Of a DNA stretch of 64,000 nt, positions 1-10,775 are shown piece after piece. Source of the stretch: Archivesica marissinica (Eukaryota > Mollusca > Bivalvia > Venerida > Vesicomyidae). The number at the start of each line of letters is the position of its first letter. The stretch's first letter is position 1. The stretch spans positions 34,042,726 through 34,106,725 of the forward strand of contig CM026397.1 of the NCBI GenBank assembly GCA_014843695.1, given 5' to 3'. A program made the translations under genes and the position numbers. Below the pieces are notes generated by a model that was given only the letters and a program-made list of their open reading frames with translations, ran no database searches and was not told where the DNA came from.

Positions 1-80
1 TACATACCTACCTACATGCATATACACATATACATACATACACACATGCATATACATACATATACAGAGACATACAGACT
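1..80. repeat. TA/CA-rich simple repeat
   Basis: Imperfect runs of tacata/catacata steps with no fixed period. It is ordinary low-complexity sequence at the window edge. The rest of 80-567 holds no feature I can support. Confidence 0.6.
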
Positions 81-567
81 ACTGGATATGTCATTGACAT
101 TAATATATGAACTATATTAACCATTTTATTAGCTATGTATGAAAATTATATTCTTTCATTATCTAGGACTTTTTACTATAAAACATCCTTAATTCCGATG
201 TGTGTCGCTTTAAAAGTAAAGTACATAACTTCAATCACATTCGTTTAGCCCGCGGTGTGACACGAGCGACATCAATATTCACCGTTCTATTATATGGTTT
301 AGCTGCTGTTGTAAACACGTGTATAATGAAGTCAACAACTCGTCCGTAAATAAGTCTGTACATACTGATACATCATATACATATTGCTATCGGGTTACAC
401 TAACAGTACATTGTTTTATATGAATGGTATTAGGAACAGAATATTGTGTTCCGCTTGTTTACATGCTGAACAGAGAAATATATCATAATGCAGTACTGTC
501 GGGGTGAGACATTGCTTGTGGTAACATTATTGCGTTATTTACGGGTATATTTTGCTTGTCTTTGCAG

Positions 568-631
568 GGAATGCCAACACGAAGTAACGTTAGCTTAGAT
601 ATGTCGCCAACAAGACAACCAGCTAAATCAA
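568..631 (+). CDS. Probable 64-bp exon of the unknown acidic protein gene
   Basis: A pyrimidine-rich acceptor (ttgtctttgcag, AG at 566-567) precedes 64 bp that are open in one frame, followed by a near-consensus donor (A|GTAAGT at 632). The exon reads GMPTRSNVSLDMSPTRQPAK and leaves one base over (phase 1). The large exon whose acceptor ends at 2322 needs exactly two bases, so the two join in frame across a 1,691-bp intron. The ATG at 571 is a candidate start and would give 613 residues in all, but the acceptor upstream of it implies at least one earlier exon outside or near the window start. Transcript data are lacking, so the exon is inferred from splice signals and phase only. Confidence 0.5.
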
Positions 632-2322
632 GTAAGTTTGGTTATAGGTGTTTGTATCAACAGGTACCAACAATAAAAAGAAAAACTATTACATATAAAT
701 ATCTAATAGAAGGACGATTGAAAATTCTCGTTGCATAATACACACTCGGTTAGTGTATTGAGTAAATGTATATAAATTATAAAGTGAATAATTTAGTAAT
801 TAAATGCAAACATGTTGATAATAACATAAAACCCTGTCAGACATAATAGTAAATACCACATCCATGCTGGAACATCCGCGAATCATATGGGAACCAAATA
901 TTGTTGCAGAATTTCAACTACGTAAATAGATTGACCTGGCCATTCTGGATTCCAGCTCAAGCCTGTGTTTCTATGAGCACACCAGTGAAAGCTTGGAACT
1001 AGTTCCCTGAAAACAATTGGACAATTTCAATACCTATAATACGAATACATAGCAGGAATTCTTATCACATAAATTCCCATTCGTCCAGAAAAGCAGACAT
1101 GAGTATCCCTTCACTAGTTTCGAGATATATGTGCTAAATAAACAAATACATTGAGCTTTGTACGTATTTCTCGATATATATCGGAAATGATATTCTAACT
1201 CAATTTGACTTTGGTTACATAGTATACAAAGCATTTCTTCTATTAAATCGTCAATATTCTATTGCTAAAGTGTGCGCGCTTAGTATAAAGTACGTTAATG
1301 GTATACGATATATAAGTTATTTGATAATGATAGAGATATCCCATTAAAGTTATATCCGTGTTCAAAATCACTGTTACAATTTCTGTATAGGTTGTTATCA
1401 TTACCCAAATATTTAATAAAGAAATTCAACGCTTTTAAATTTTTGATGTACATGTACTTGAACAATGTTGAAAAATACATAATCTTATTTTGACTAAGTT
1501 GGTCTTTTTTATTCACATGCGTTCGTAGCTCCGTTGCTAGGTAACACATTATAACAGCAAGACATTATCTGAATAAATTACTTTTAGCCTGTTTAATTAA
1601 AATGTCTGTCATAAAAAACTGAACAAGAATATGACTTCAATAATAAGTTTCAAATTTATTGGCAAAATCAGCATTATACTATTACAGTTGTTATAACACA
1701 ATACTTATCTGGGACAGATCCCACAGACTGCTCCATTATACCAACGAATACGTAAATCAACAGTTCTTGAAACAGCGCTACAGCTATTGCTGGCATTATT
1801 TACTGGAAAGTGTTAGTGGGTTGTGTAAACTGTTTCATGTTTTAGGTAAAAGTGTCACCCATGTTCATACTATTGTATTACCATTGGGTATGTGTTGTAG
1901 TGTTAATAACCAGCTATACAGAACACATAGCGTTGATAACTGGAGGATGATTTGCAGTGCCACTGGAACACCGAAGGTATTTTACAGGGAGGTATTTTGT
2001 AAAGCAATCATCCAAATAACAGACAAGGAGACAAAATAACGTACACATTTATTTGTTTATAATATTATAATGGGTAATGTTAGAATGAAAATAATATTTG
2101 TATTGCTGTTGATTATCGGGGGAATAAACCACTGTTGATCATTCTGATCCGTTGGAATTAACACTTAGGCATATGGCATGACAAATTATTTCCTATGCAT
2201 TGCGTTATATCTTCTATCTGAAAAGAATTCACATTAGTATTGGCATTGCTAAACAACTAACATGTCAGATAGCGTACATAGCTACGTTAACGTTCCATTT
2301 CTAAAGTTAACTTTCTTTTCAG
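632..2322 (+). other. Putative intron of the unknown acidic protein gene
   Basis: AT-rich sequence between the matching donor at 632 and acceptor at 2322. A 126-codon open stretch at 1659-2039 begins with TTG, has no recognisable domain and no splice signals that would place it in the gene, so it is not called. No other gene is seen here. Confidence 0.45.
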
Positions 2323-4103
2323 ATAAACTCGGCAAATTATGGCAGTCCATTATGAGCTTTACAACCGCCACGACAGCAAGTACGGATCAGCCAGCTACGC
2401 CAGCTATGCGACGATGTGAAGCAGTGGTAGATTTAGACGACAATGATGTGCCCTATCAAGATATCGTAGTTTTGGCTAGTACACCAGCACATGATCTGAA
2501 AACATGTCGGGCTAAAAGGACGGCAAATAACATTGCATTTCTCCCAAATATTGAATACAGTATTGAAATAGAAAAGGAAGCAGCACCAGATGTCCTAAAT
2601 GAAAGCACGGGATTTGCATTGTCACCTATAGTTGCTCGAAACAATAAATCAAGTTGTAGTTTTCTTGAAAGAAACCCTGTCAAATATGTGGATAGGGTCA
2701 TAGAAGAACACATATTAGACGATAACTCCATTGACAACACATATACAGGCTACAATACATGCTATAGCATAGACGTGGTGAGTGAATATGACACCTGTGA
2801 TTTATCTAAAGATGTTGAGATGGAAACGGTTGAAGCTTATTATGCCAAAACATTGGACAAAGAATATACTGCTGGAGATATCGCTGATATCCTGGATAGC
2901 ACTAAAGAAAGTGTGTCAGATTGTGAAGCGAATCAAAGAAATCAAAATGCATCAAATGGAAAAATGTCATACTCAACAGTGAATGAATCTGACAATACAA
3001 TTGCTTCCATTAATCAAACACAGCCATTTGATGGGTCAGATACACTTCTCCAGTTTATGAACGTTGATTTTTCAATTGAATCAATAGATAATAATAATAT
3101 TTCCAAGATAAACTCTGTTTCTGAGGAGAGTGTTTGGGTTAACATTGATATTATAGACGAAACCCTGCTTATCCGTTCACCATTGAGGAGAACGTCGTAC
3201 ACATGTAATGACAATATTACAAATGATACAGACATCGGAAAATCCAATAGTTTTCCTTACATGACTCGGAAACAACGACCAAATAATGTCTACAGTGTTT
3301 CCGACTTAAAACACAAGTATGCTACTGCAAAAATAAATAAAACATACGATAAAGAGTCTCAAAGTGTGAGCCATCCAACTAAATTATGCGACTATTCTAG
3401 CGAACAATCCAGCTCCGCCACATGTTGGACAATAAGTATCGACATGGACAAACCTGCAAGCAGTAATACGTCTGTAGTTTCGGATATACCGGAAGTACTA
3501 TGCGACATTGATGACTTAATGCTGACTGTGACAAGTGAGGCGACTAGGGAAAATGAAAGCATTGCTCATATTTCCGGCATCGTTGATGGAACTTCGGAAC
3601 TTATACGCACACCGGCATCGAATTCTGCTCAAGTGGGATCAATCTGTGATGTTGACCAATTTACTTTGATAAATACCAGGGAAATGAGTACAAACTATGT
3701 GCATACTAATGTGGAGGGCACACAGGAACAGGCCGAATCTAATGTGACTGGTACGAACGAGAAATCACGAGAAAACAATTTTGATCCACGAAGAAATGGA
3801 GAGAGCACAAGTTCCAGACCTCGGAGGGATATATTGCGTCGTGACAGCTTCATTGAAGCAATCAGTAATACTATAACTGAAAGCGATCTGACAAATTATC
3901 GGTCCAAGAAAAGGGAATCAGGTGTTACTCTAGATTTTGAAACTGAAGGTTCACATTTCAATTACGGATATGAAATCGATAGTGATAGTAGATCTAACAG
4001 TGACACCAGCAGAAAACTGTACACAAGTGAAGAGGATGCCAAGACGTGTACCGTTACTAATGAAGAAAGTAAAATTAATGTAAATGCAATAGCCTATTTT
4101 TAA
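2323..4103 (+). CDS. Large terminal exon: acidic, Ser/Thr/Asn-rich protein of unknown function
   Basis: An uninterrupted frame of 1.8 kb ends in TAA at 4101-4103. I do not recognise the protein. It is rich in Asp, Glu, Ser, Thr and Asn, has no membrane segment, no signal peptide and no zinc-finger or coiled-coil pattern, and looks largely disordered. Near residue 526 a basic stretch (RRDILRRDSF) includes an RRxS site of the kind favoured by basophilic kinases, and another basic patch (RSKKRES) follows. An acceptor (ctttcttttcag) ends at 2322 and the frame is in phase with the exon at 568-631, so I prefer a spliced product. An unspliced start at ATG 2262 or the internal ATG at 2352 is also possible. 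Codon use and the length of the open frame differ from surrounding AT-rich DNA, which supports real coding. The gene converges on VGAT. Confidence 0.7.
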
Positions 4104-4331
4104 GATGATCAATGTCAAATGGGCATTAAAGTACCAAATGATCTCATGTGTAAATTCCTCAACGATCCAATGGCATACACATATTCTTTTAATTTGATGC
4201 ATGGTTTATTTCTATTCTAAACATTAGAACCACTTTTTCTTTTCTAAACATTAGAACCACTTAGATAGTGCTCGTCTGTTATTGATAAACCGTATATATG
4301 TCTTTGAATTTATTATGTACATGTATATAGC

Positions 4332-4435
4332 AATAAATATGATTAAACTGATAAACCGTATATAATACCATAGTAACTTTCATTTCTGATTCTTAGAATT
4401 GTTTTAGATTTCAGATAAACACTCTAGATAATAAA
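4332..4435 (+). terminator. Polyadenylation signals downstream of the unknown gene
   Basis: AATAAA occurs at 4332-4337 and again at 4430-4435, 230-330 bp after the stop codon at 4103. Either could serve the plus-strand gene. On the opposite strand TTTATT near 4203 and 4309 gives AATAAA for the convergent VGAT transcript, so the 3' ends of the two mRNAs may overlap. Confidence 0.4.
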
Positions 4436-4526
4436 AGGAAAATGCTTTCAATAATAGTTTTGTGTTATACATAACATTTATGTAAATGAACCCGTCGGTC
4501 GCGTAACGCCTGTTAACACTGGCTAT

Positions 4527-5765
4527 TTAATCACTGTCACTTTTCTCTAGTTTTGGCGCCAGCGGTATGTGCGTTTTATATGGATTAGTTGGTAATCCCT
4601 GTACTGCCTGTGCTAGCGCATGCGCAGAGTAGTATATTCCGATGATTCCAAACACCAACCCCATTAAAATAATAATAATATCGGCGACTTTTTCGTACCA
4701 TTTCATGCGATACCACCTCAAATGTAGATGGAAATGACACGGCCATACAAATGATAACATCGTCCCTGTGAAACTTCCGATCAGCGACATCAGAATGGCA
4801 AAGTACGGTATTCCTATAGCAAGGAACATTGTGAACAGTACTAGTCCAAATCTCAATGCTATTGCCCATATTTTCAATTCCTTTTCGTTATTCATGCACG
4901 AAGGTAAGACCTTAATGGTACTACCACTGCCTTTGAACATACCAGTCTCCATTAATTCTACGGCGGCAAAGTACGGCAACGGATAAGAAAGCAATGCTTT
5001 GGTGACAAGAATCACGTTGACGATGATCTTGAAGGTTTGGGTTGGAAGATTATTTGTGATCACTTCTTGTGTGGCGATGCCCCATGTTAAAAAGCCAATA
5101 TACGAGAAGATAGCTTTGAATGCAGCTGCAGAGATATGGGTGGCATGCATCATACAAGTAAACTTCTTCCGGTTGATTAGATTTCCTTCCAACGTTGGCA
5201 AGAAAATCTGAGAAGTATAGCTAAATACAATGATTCCGAGGGATATGGGAAATGTCCATATGTCGATCTTTAACTGTACGTCCGACCATCTCCATTCCGA
5301 GGCCTTTGTCAAGCAGAATATAATTATAATGGCGTTTATAGCCATGTGTGCCACAGTACACCAGAAGCTCAACCTGGATACAGTCCTCAAATTCTGCAGA
5401 AATGCACACGGCAGTAGGAAAAACGTACTAAGCACAATCCACGATGATAAATCTATCAACCCCGGAAAGCTGCCGTCCAGCAGATCGCCGCATAGAAGTA
5501 CATATAATATACACGTCATCAGTAACTCTATAATTTGTGCACAGTTCACAACCTTTCCTCCGATTGTTTTCCCAAGAACATCCTCCGCTACTTCAACATA
5601 ACTGTGTCTTACTCGAACACGCTTGCCCATCTCGTCCTCTTCATATAAACACTGGACGAGACACTTGCCGGTGTAACAACAGATGTAAGCCACCAAGACC
5701 ATAGCGATGATAGCCCAGTAGCCTCCCTGGAGGACGGCGTACGGAAAGGTAACAATGAACATTCC
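4527..5765 (-). CDS. SLC32A1: VGAT/VIAAT exon 2 (vesicular inhibitory amino acid transporter)
   Basis: Encodes about 412 residues covering the whole transmembrane core of the vesicular GABA/glycine transporter, which loads inhibitory transmitter into synaptic vesicles using the proton gradient (established for the SLC32/unc-47 family). The family signatures are visible: GMFIVTFPYAVLQGGYW at the first helix, CCYTGK, AQIIELLMTCILYVLL, FPISLGIIVFSYTSQIFLP followed by LEGN, and ALLSYPLPYFAAVE. About ten hydrophobic segments are present. The acceptor (tgtttccag) ends at 5766, and the first codon GGA follows in phase 0 directly after the exon 1 end. The C terminus is short and acidic (EKSDSD), stop at 4527-4529. 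With exon 1 the protein is 503 residues, close to the roughly 525 of the mammalian protein. No frameshift or internal stop, so the gene looks intact. Confidence 0.95.
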   Translation of the reverse strand, partial: GMFIVTFPYAVLQGGYWAIIAMVLVAYICCYTGKCLVQCLYEEDEMGKRVRVRHSYVEVAEDVLGKTIGGKVVNCAQIIELLMTCILYVLLCGDLLDGSFPGLIDLSSWIVLSTFFLLPCAFLQNLRTVSRLSFWCTVAHMAINAIIIIFCLTKASEWRWSDVQLKIDIWTFPISLGIIVFSYTSQIFLPTLEGNLINRKKFTCMMHATHISAAAFKAIFSYIGFLTWGIATQEVITNNLPTQTFKIIVNVILVTKALLSYPLPYFAAVELMETGMFKGSGSTIKVLPSCMNNEKELKIWAIALRFGLVLFTMFLAIGIPYFAILMSLIGSFTGTMLSFVWPCHFHLHLRWYRMKWYEKVADIIIILMGLVFGIIGIYYSAHALAQAVQGLPTNPYKTHIPLAPKLEKSDSD

Positions 5766-6760
5766 CTGGAAACAATAGTGCAATATTTAATTGAGTGTCA
5801 TTTATTATACATGCATTCGAAAACTTAATATACAAATGTGGTCATATGTCAAGCACGCTTTGTGACTTCTATATGAGATCGATAGAAAAAACAAAAGAGA
5901 TTATTCTCCTGTTTAAACTAGTATCTCATTTCATAAATGCAACTCCACGGTTCGGTGAAGGGCATCTTTGTAGAGTAGATACAAGATATGAGGTAATCTT
6001 ATTTTGAATTTCAATGTGTGATAAGGTAGCGTACTTATTTGATTGGTGGTCTTAAATTTTCGAAAATACGCAAGAAAATATTCTATTGGAGTAAAAAATG
6101 ATGTTATTGAACATATTTATTTAGATTAAAAGAGGATATTTGTTTGTGAATGATCGAATTATATTTCAACGAATGCACACTGAAAGCTTTATTATCACGA
6201 ATAATGGTGATGATAATAGCTTTCTATGTTCACTGGTGAACTAGTATTCGTTCATTCACTTTCAAATAAATAATGTTTATTCGTGATGAAAGTTGATAGC
6301 ACATTGCAATACACAAGTTACTTTTAAGATTGTAAGAAAGTGCATTTAAAAGAAAAACTAATGTCCTTGTTATATTTGGCAAAGTTCTTATAGTTTTTAT
6401 GTAACCTGTTGTGAAAGCATAATTACTGAACAACATCCAACTAGACAACTGATTGCAATATAGTTAGCGAGTCCGTGGTTAACACGTTGCGTTGGAACCC
6501 AGTGGTCGTGTGTTCGATGCCCCGTCCCACCATGTAACTATTAAGTATTTCAGATCTGATGGGACTATAATCTAGAGTCCCATCAATGGGTGATATAGAT
6601 CGGTAATGTAAATGAACCAGTGGACTTTCTAGAATTGGACCGAATTCTATATATTGAACTATCCCCAAATAATAAAATGGTAAGCACACTTCTGCAGAGG
6701 TTGTCCCAGGGGTATGTTTGCGACGACAAATAATGCTTAAACAGTAACAAAGCTGATTAC
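5766..6760 (-). other. VGAT intron
   Basis: A 995-bp phase-0 intron bounded by GTAATC (donor, 6760 downward) and tgtttccag (acceptor, ending 5766). AT-rich, with no repeat family or nested gene recognised. Mammalian SLC32A1 is also a compact two-coding-exon gene. Confidence 0.85.
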
Positions 6761-7033
6761 CTGAATGGCATTTGTAACATTCCAGCCTGCCTGCCACTCA
6801 GTGATTTTGTTATCCTGATCTTCCTGCGCTTCATCCACGTAGTAACTATCCCGTTTTGTACCATTTCCTCCATCAAGCGTGTCCCAATCCATGGCATCTT
6901 CCATTTCCTGATCATTGTCGTCAAAACTTTCATAATTTGCGAAACGAATTTTCGCATCGTTGTTACCATCACAGCTTGAGCACAACGACCTCAAGTAACC
7001 AACAGATAATGGAATGACTCCTTTGATATTCAT
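6761..7033 (-). CDS. SLC32A1: VGAT/VIAAT exon 1 (cytosolic N-terminal region)
   Basis: Encodes 91 residues from ATG 7033-7031. An acidic cytosolic tail (FDDNDQEMEDAMDWDTLDGG) leads to the strongly conserved EWQAGWNVTNAIQ segment just before the first membrane helix. The exon ends at 6761 with CAG|GTAATC in phase 0 and joins exon 2 so that NAIQ is followed by GMFIV, the arrangement known in VGAT proteins. The ATG chosen is the first in frame; the frame stays open two codons upstream only through a TTG. A 5' noncoding exon further upstream cannot be excluded. In animals this protein marks GABAergic and glycinergic neurons. Confidence 0.9.
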
Positions 7034-7105
7034 TTTCAAAGACTATGGGTTATAATAATTAACAGTAGGAAATAAAGTTACAAAATTGCAATTATGTCAT
7101 AACTA

Positions 7106-7318
7106 TTTTAAAATAGTTATACCAAGTCAGGGAGTAGCACAGGATGCTATTGTTCAAATAACTTTTTAATTTAAAAGTAAAGAAATTCAATTCTTTCAAT
7201 GTTTATGTGTATTTTAAAATAGTTATACCAAGTCAGGGAGTAGCACAGACGACTATTGTTCACATAAAGTTTAATTTAAAAGTAAGAACTTCAATTCTTT
7301 CAGCTTTTATGTGTATTT
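7106..7318 (+). repeat. Tandem duplication of a ~105-bp segment
   Basis: Two adjacent copies (about 7106-7211 and 7212-7318) share attttaaaatagttatacc, aagtcagggagtagcacag and the trailing ttcaattctttca. They differ by small indels, so the duplication is old. It lies just upstream of VGAT exon 1. Confidence 0.75.
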
Positions 7319-7570
7319 TAAGAACAAATATGTTTGATAGTGGAACCTATCTCTAGAAATCCACACACACAGAGAACACAGAACTAATGTGCGTCGAAAT
7401 CAACTGAAAATACAAAGTTGCCGTCAAAATAGCAATAGACTGCAATATTGACACACAGCTCTCAAGAATCGCCCAATATTAGCTGTTTATACTTTAATTA
7501 AATCGACAGCTACTTGACGAAAATTGAAGACATCTTAATAAACAAGCAATTATCCAGGCGACAGGATTAA

Positions 7571-7578
7571 TATAAAAG
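7571..7578 (+). promoter_or_regulatory. TATA-box-like site pointing away from VGAT
   Basis: TATAAAAG lies in a short less AT-rich stretch, 540 bp upstream of the VGAT start but in the opposite orientation. About 95 bp downstream is a donor-like GGGTAAGG at 7666-7673. A short 5' noncoding exon is possible, but no coding exon follows on the plus strand, so this may be chance. Confidence 0.2.
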
Positions 7579-7810
7579 CCGAACCGCAAATAAAGTCCAC
7601 GCTAGAGAAGTCGGTGCCAAATGTAGCAACTTGTTCTCACAATTTATAGCAACTAATTTGATTTGGGTAAGGAAATGTATGTGAAGGTGTTAGCGATAAA
7701 TCAGCAAGTAGTTTGGGCAATCTATTAGAAGCATGGCATGTGTAGACAGAAGCGATGGAGTAAACCATACGAGGAAGGTTAAATTAAAAGCATTACACAT
7801 ATAATAGTAT

Positions 7811-8046
7811 TAGTTTATACAAATTTAGTTTAGCTCGATTGCGAAACAAGTTCTTTCAACGTATATTAATCACCCCTCGAGACCTCATTCCTGATGGAAT
7901 CCATCGCCATGAAGGAGAGAGAAGAGGCAATGTGGAATTTAAATGCCTTGCCTAAGGGCACAATCGTAACGGCTCCAGCGGGACTCGAACTCCGGACCTT
8001 TCGCACCTGAATCGAACGCGCATCCACTGAGCTAGCACGACTTCCA
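7811..8046 (-). mobile_element. SINE-A, full length
   Basis: Read on the minus strand it has a tRNA-like head with an A-box-like TAGCTCAGTGG and a B-box GGAGTTCGAGTCC. A body follows (ttaggcaaggcatttaaatt, then tcatggcgatggattcc) and an AT-rich tail. Seven further full or partial copies occur in this window. Confidence 0.85.
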
Positions 8047-8147
8047 CGTGTATATAATACTATAATACATTTATATGTTCGTGTTGATTTACTTGATATT
8101 TGCGGATATTCAAAAAAATACCACATTATTACTGATTGATTATTAAC

Positions 8148-8333
8148 TACAGTCTACATCCGCTGTGTCAAAGTCGGTTATGTCGAATTATCGGATCAAA
8201 GTAACGTTTCAGACACTTATCATTTTACATATAACTGGTTCTGTTTATATCGAATTTCGTTAAGTCAAACTTCGGTTATGTCGAAGTATTTTGTTCGGTC
8301 CGACGGAATTCGACATAACCGATGTAGACTGTA
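8148..8333. mobile_element. Tc1/mariner-like MITE, 186 bp
   Basis: Ends are inverted: TACAGTCTACATC at the left and GATGTAGACTGTA at the right, with the inner ends matching over GGTTATGTCGAAT. The TA ends fit TA-target Tc1/mariner elements. It has no coding capacity. Confidence 0.75.
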
Positions 8334-8470
8334 TTACATTATGGCCCATACGTTAGTATACTAGTGGGACACTTGAATGGGCAACTGATGAGAACAATAT
8401 ATAACTTCCAGATTTAGTTTAATAATATTGTATCGCTTTTTATATACAATGTACAATACAATTCGAAAAC

Positions 8471-8619
8471 GTTGGCAATTTCTTACGGAGGTTGGTGCAC
8501 CCAAGTACTGGTTAACCGCTGGAGCCTGCCCAGGAAAGTTGTTGTTAGGTAAACTGCCCGTCGGCGATATAGCCCTAAATGGTGCCGATGCAGGCGTAAA
8601 AACCCGAAATATAACATAA
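8471..8619 (+). mobile_element. SINE-C, 5' truncated
   Basis: Carries the SINE-C body (ggttggtgcacccaagtact, ggttaaccgctggagcctgc, gcgatatagcc, cgtaaaacccgaaatataac) without the tRNA head. It is flanked by a direct repeat ACAATACAATT on both sides, the expected target duplication of a retrotransposed, truncated copy. Confidence 0.85.
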
Positions 8620-8744
8620 CATAACAATACAATTACAAATATATACATGATAGATATGCGAACAAAATAATGTAACTATCATGCTATGTTTATACTTGAA
8701 CACTGAAAATAATAATCTAGGAGCAAATGGGCAAGCACACCCTT

Positions 8745-9138
8745 CCAAATCAATGATATCAAATGTACAACATTTACCTTCAATCCTTCCAAATCAATGA
8801 TATCAAATGTACAACATTTACCTTCAATCGTGAATACATCTATATGCTCAGTTTTAAATGAACTGCTGGAATGAATTCTTTGCCAATTTCCTGTTGATAG
8901 GCACCTAGACTGCATTACCATATCTGTTGTTATCGTAATATAGGTATCAAAATAGATGTACCGGGTACTCAACTCTCGAACTCGGAATACATCTATATAT
9001 GTTCAGTTTTAAATGAACTGCTGGAATGAATTATTTGCCAATTTCCTGTTGATAGGCACCTAGACTGCATTACCCTATCTGTTGTTATCGTAATATAGGT
9101 ATCAAAATAGATGTACCGGGTACTCAACTCTCGAACTC
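8745..9138 (+). repeat. Two successive local duplications
   Basis: First, a ~43-bp segment (ccttccaaatcaatgatatc...) is repeated at about 8745-8830. Then a ~154-bp segment beginning atacatctatat and ending actcaactctcgaactc is repeated at about 8833-8983 and 8985-9138. The second pair differs at only a few positions, so it is recent. Confidence 0.8.
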
Positions 9139-9740
9139 AAGCCCAAATTGGTTGAGTCTTCGATTTGCTGAATATGTTATTTGCTCCACCAATCAGAAAG
9201 CTGAGAATGAGTTGGAGATTTGGGAAACGTGATATTCGGAGGTCGGTTTGTCGTGCTAAAGGACAAGTCTTCGACAAATATGTGCTCATTTTATGCAGCT
9301 GAGAGATATATCAGGGGGCAAACATCAGCTCTCCTGATCTCATCACATATCTCTGTGTAGTGATGTTCGTCTAGACAATGGATGCATGCATATTCATGAG
9401 CAGTCGATGGTTATTCAGCCAACACAATAGCCAAGTTCTAACATAACCCCGTCAAGGCATGTGTTGTCAAGATTGGTGAAATTGTGGTGTCATGCTTTAG
9501 TTCATAGTTTTATGTTTCTGACCCAAGTTCATTCTGACACTCATGGCTACAGCCCTGTACATAGATATGTATATACATATCTCGCACTGATGTACATAAG
9601 AGGTGTTTCATTAGAAAGTCTGACCATTTCAATAGGGGGGTACTATACTAAACAAACGCTATGTACATATTGGTTTGTGTTTGGATTTTACCAATAGCTT
9701 AGGTCATACGACGACTCTCCAGCTATGACCCCGAGTGCCC
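9139..9740. other. No gene seen
   Basis: About 600 bp of unique-looking sequence. I see no open frame with coding character, no RNA gene and no member of the repeat families found elsewhere in the window. Confidence 0.5.
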
Positions 9741-9744
9741 CTCT

Positions 9745-10060
9745 GAGCAGTATTTCAGGCAACATTAAAGCTTTCATCCGCGCCAACGAGTGATTAATAT
9801 AAGTTGTTAAAACTTGCTTCGCAATCGTTGTAAAATAAATAATAAATACGTTTAGACTTAAGCCTTCCGCAAGCCAGCTGGATAGCTTCCTGAATGAAAT
9901 AATTCGACATCCCCAAATGGGATTCGAACCTACAGCGGTAAGAGACACGTAATTTGAAGACAACGACAGTAACCAAAAACATATTGTACATGCCACCGCT
10001 ATTGGTCCACAGAAGTCCACAGACGTCATTTCGGTCGCAACAGAATGCCATGGTGGTGCT
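9745..10060. mobile_element. Composite of SINE-H tail (+) and SINE-F (-)
   Basis: 9750-9840 matches the 3' part of SINE-H (gctttcatccgcgccaacga, then aacttgcttcgcaatcgttg). 9868-9990, read on the minus strand, matches SINE-F: cttcaaattacgtgtctct, a B-box GGTTCGAATCC, then gaagctatccagctggcttg. The order implies one element landed in or beside the other. Confidence 0.6.
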
Positions 10061-10169
10061 TCGTATTGTCGTCTATGTCGATAGGCCTACCTGTAATAAG
10101 CGTGTCTCCCGTCTTTAGAAGCAGACGGACACTATTTAAATAGTATATATCGTAGCTCAATCCCTCGTC

Positions 10170-10395
10170 TGAACCTAATAATATTAACAGTCTTTCAGAT
10201 GGGACTTTAAACCGAGGTCTCGTGTCGGTGCTTTACACCGTGCACATAAAAGAACCAGAGGAGACTCTGGAATGGGTCTCTGTCTGTATCATTGCACTAT
10301 CCTCCAAATATCTAAAATAACTAATCTCTTCAGGAGGCGTCGCTCATATGGGCAACCGGTAAAAGAACCAGAGGAGACGCTGGAATGGGTCTCTT
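10170..10395 (+). mobile_element. SINE-B fragment (body without tRNA head)
   Basis: Contains the SINE-B body: gtctttcagatgggacttta, accgaggtctcgtgtcggtg, ctttacaccgtgcacataaa and ggcgtcgctcatatgggcaa. A short internal segment (aaaagaaccagaggagac) is repeated at the end. Confidence 0.8.
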
Positions 10396-10560
10396 AGTTT
10401 AGTTTAATCGCTCTCGAGACCTCGTTCCTGATGGAAACCATCGCCATGAGGGAGAGAGGCAATGTGGAATTTTAGTACCTTGTCTAAGGACACAATCGTA
10501 ATGGCTACAGCTGGGAGTGAACTCCGATCCTCACATCAACATCCATTCGCTTCAGGTGTG
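10396..10560 (-). mobile_element. SINE-A, decayed copy
   Basis: Matches SINE-A body (cgctctcgagacctcgttcc, gatggaaaccatcgccatg, aatgtggaattttagtacct) and part of the tRNA-like head, with several indels. Its 5' end runs into the CGCA microsatellite. Confidence 0.7.
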
Positions 10561-10575
10561 AGAGGACAGGAGATT

Positions 10576-10576
<1 letters not shown>

Positions 10577-10629
<53 letters not shown>

Positions 10630-10640
10630 GCGCACACACA
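10577..10640. repeat. (CGCA)n microsatellite
   Basis: About 15 uninterrupted CGCA/CACG steps followed by a short CA tract. It has grown at the degenerate head of the adjacent SINE-A. Confidence 0.9.
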
Positions 10641-10728
10641 CTCGTCCCCATTTGTCTCACGTTGTCTTTTTAATTAAATTACTTGATATGTTGATTCATA
10701 CATCTGTTAGCTAAGTCTTTTAGGGACA

Positions 10729-10775
10729 TTTCTACATCCCCGCGAGGGGTTCGACATTAGAGGAAGATAGATAGA
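10729..10775 (+). mobile_element. SINE-E 3' tail fragment
   Basis: Shows ctacatccccgcgaggggtt and cgacattagaggaagatag, the end shared with the longer SINE-E copies near 17.1 and 52.4 kb. It abuts the start of the LINE-2 fragment. Confidence 0.55.

Noticed and set aside
1659..2039. 126-codon open frame as a small gene
   Set aside because: It begins at TTG, has no domain or clear codon bias, and lies in the likely intron of the unknown gene.
4768..5601. Several plus-strand open frames across VGAT exon 2
   Set aside because: They are antisense shadows of the conserved transporter frame.
7980..8046. True tRNA genes at the tRNA-like heads of SINE-A, -B, -C, -E, -F and -H
   Set aside because: Each head is joined to a conserved SINE body, acceptor stems do not pair fully, and several copies have target duplications of retrotransposition.
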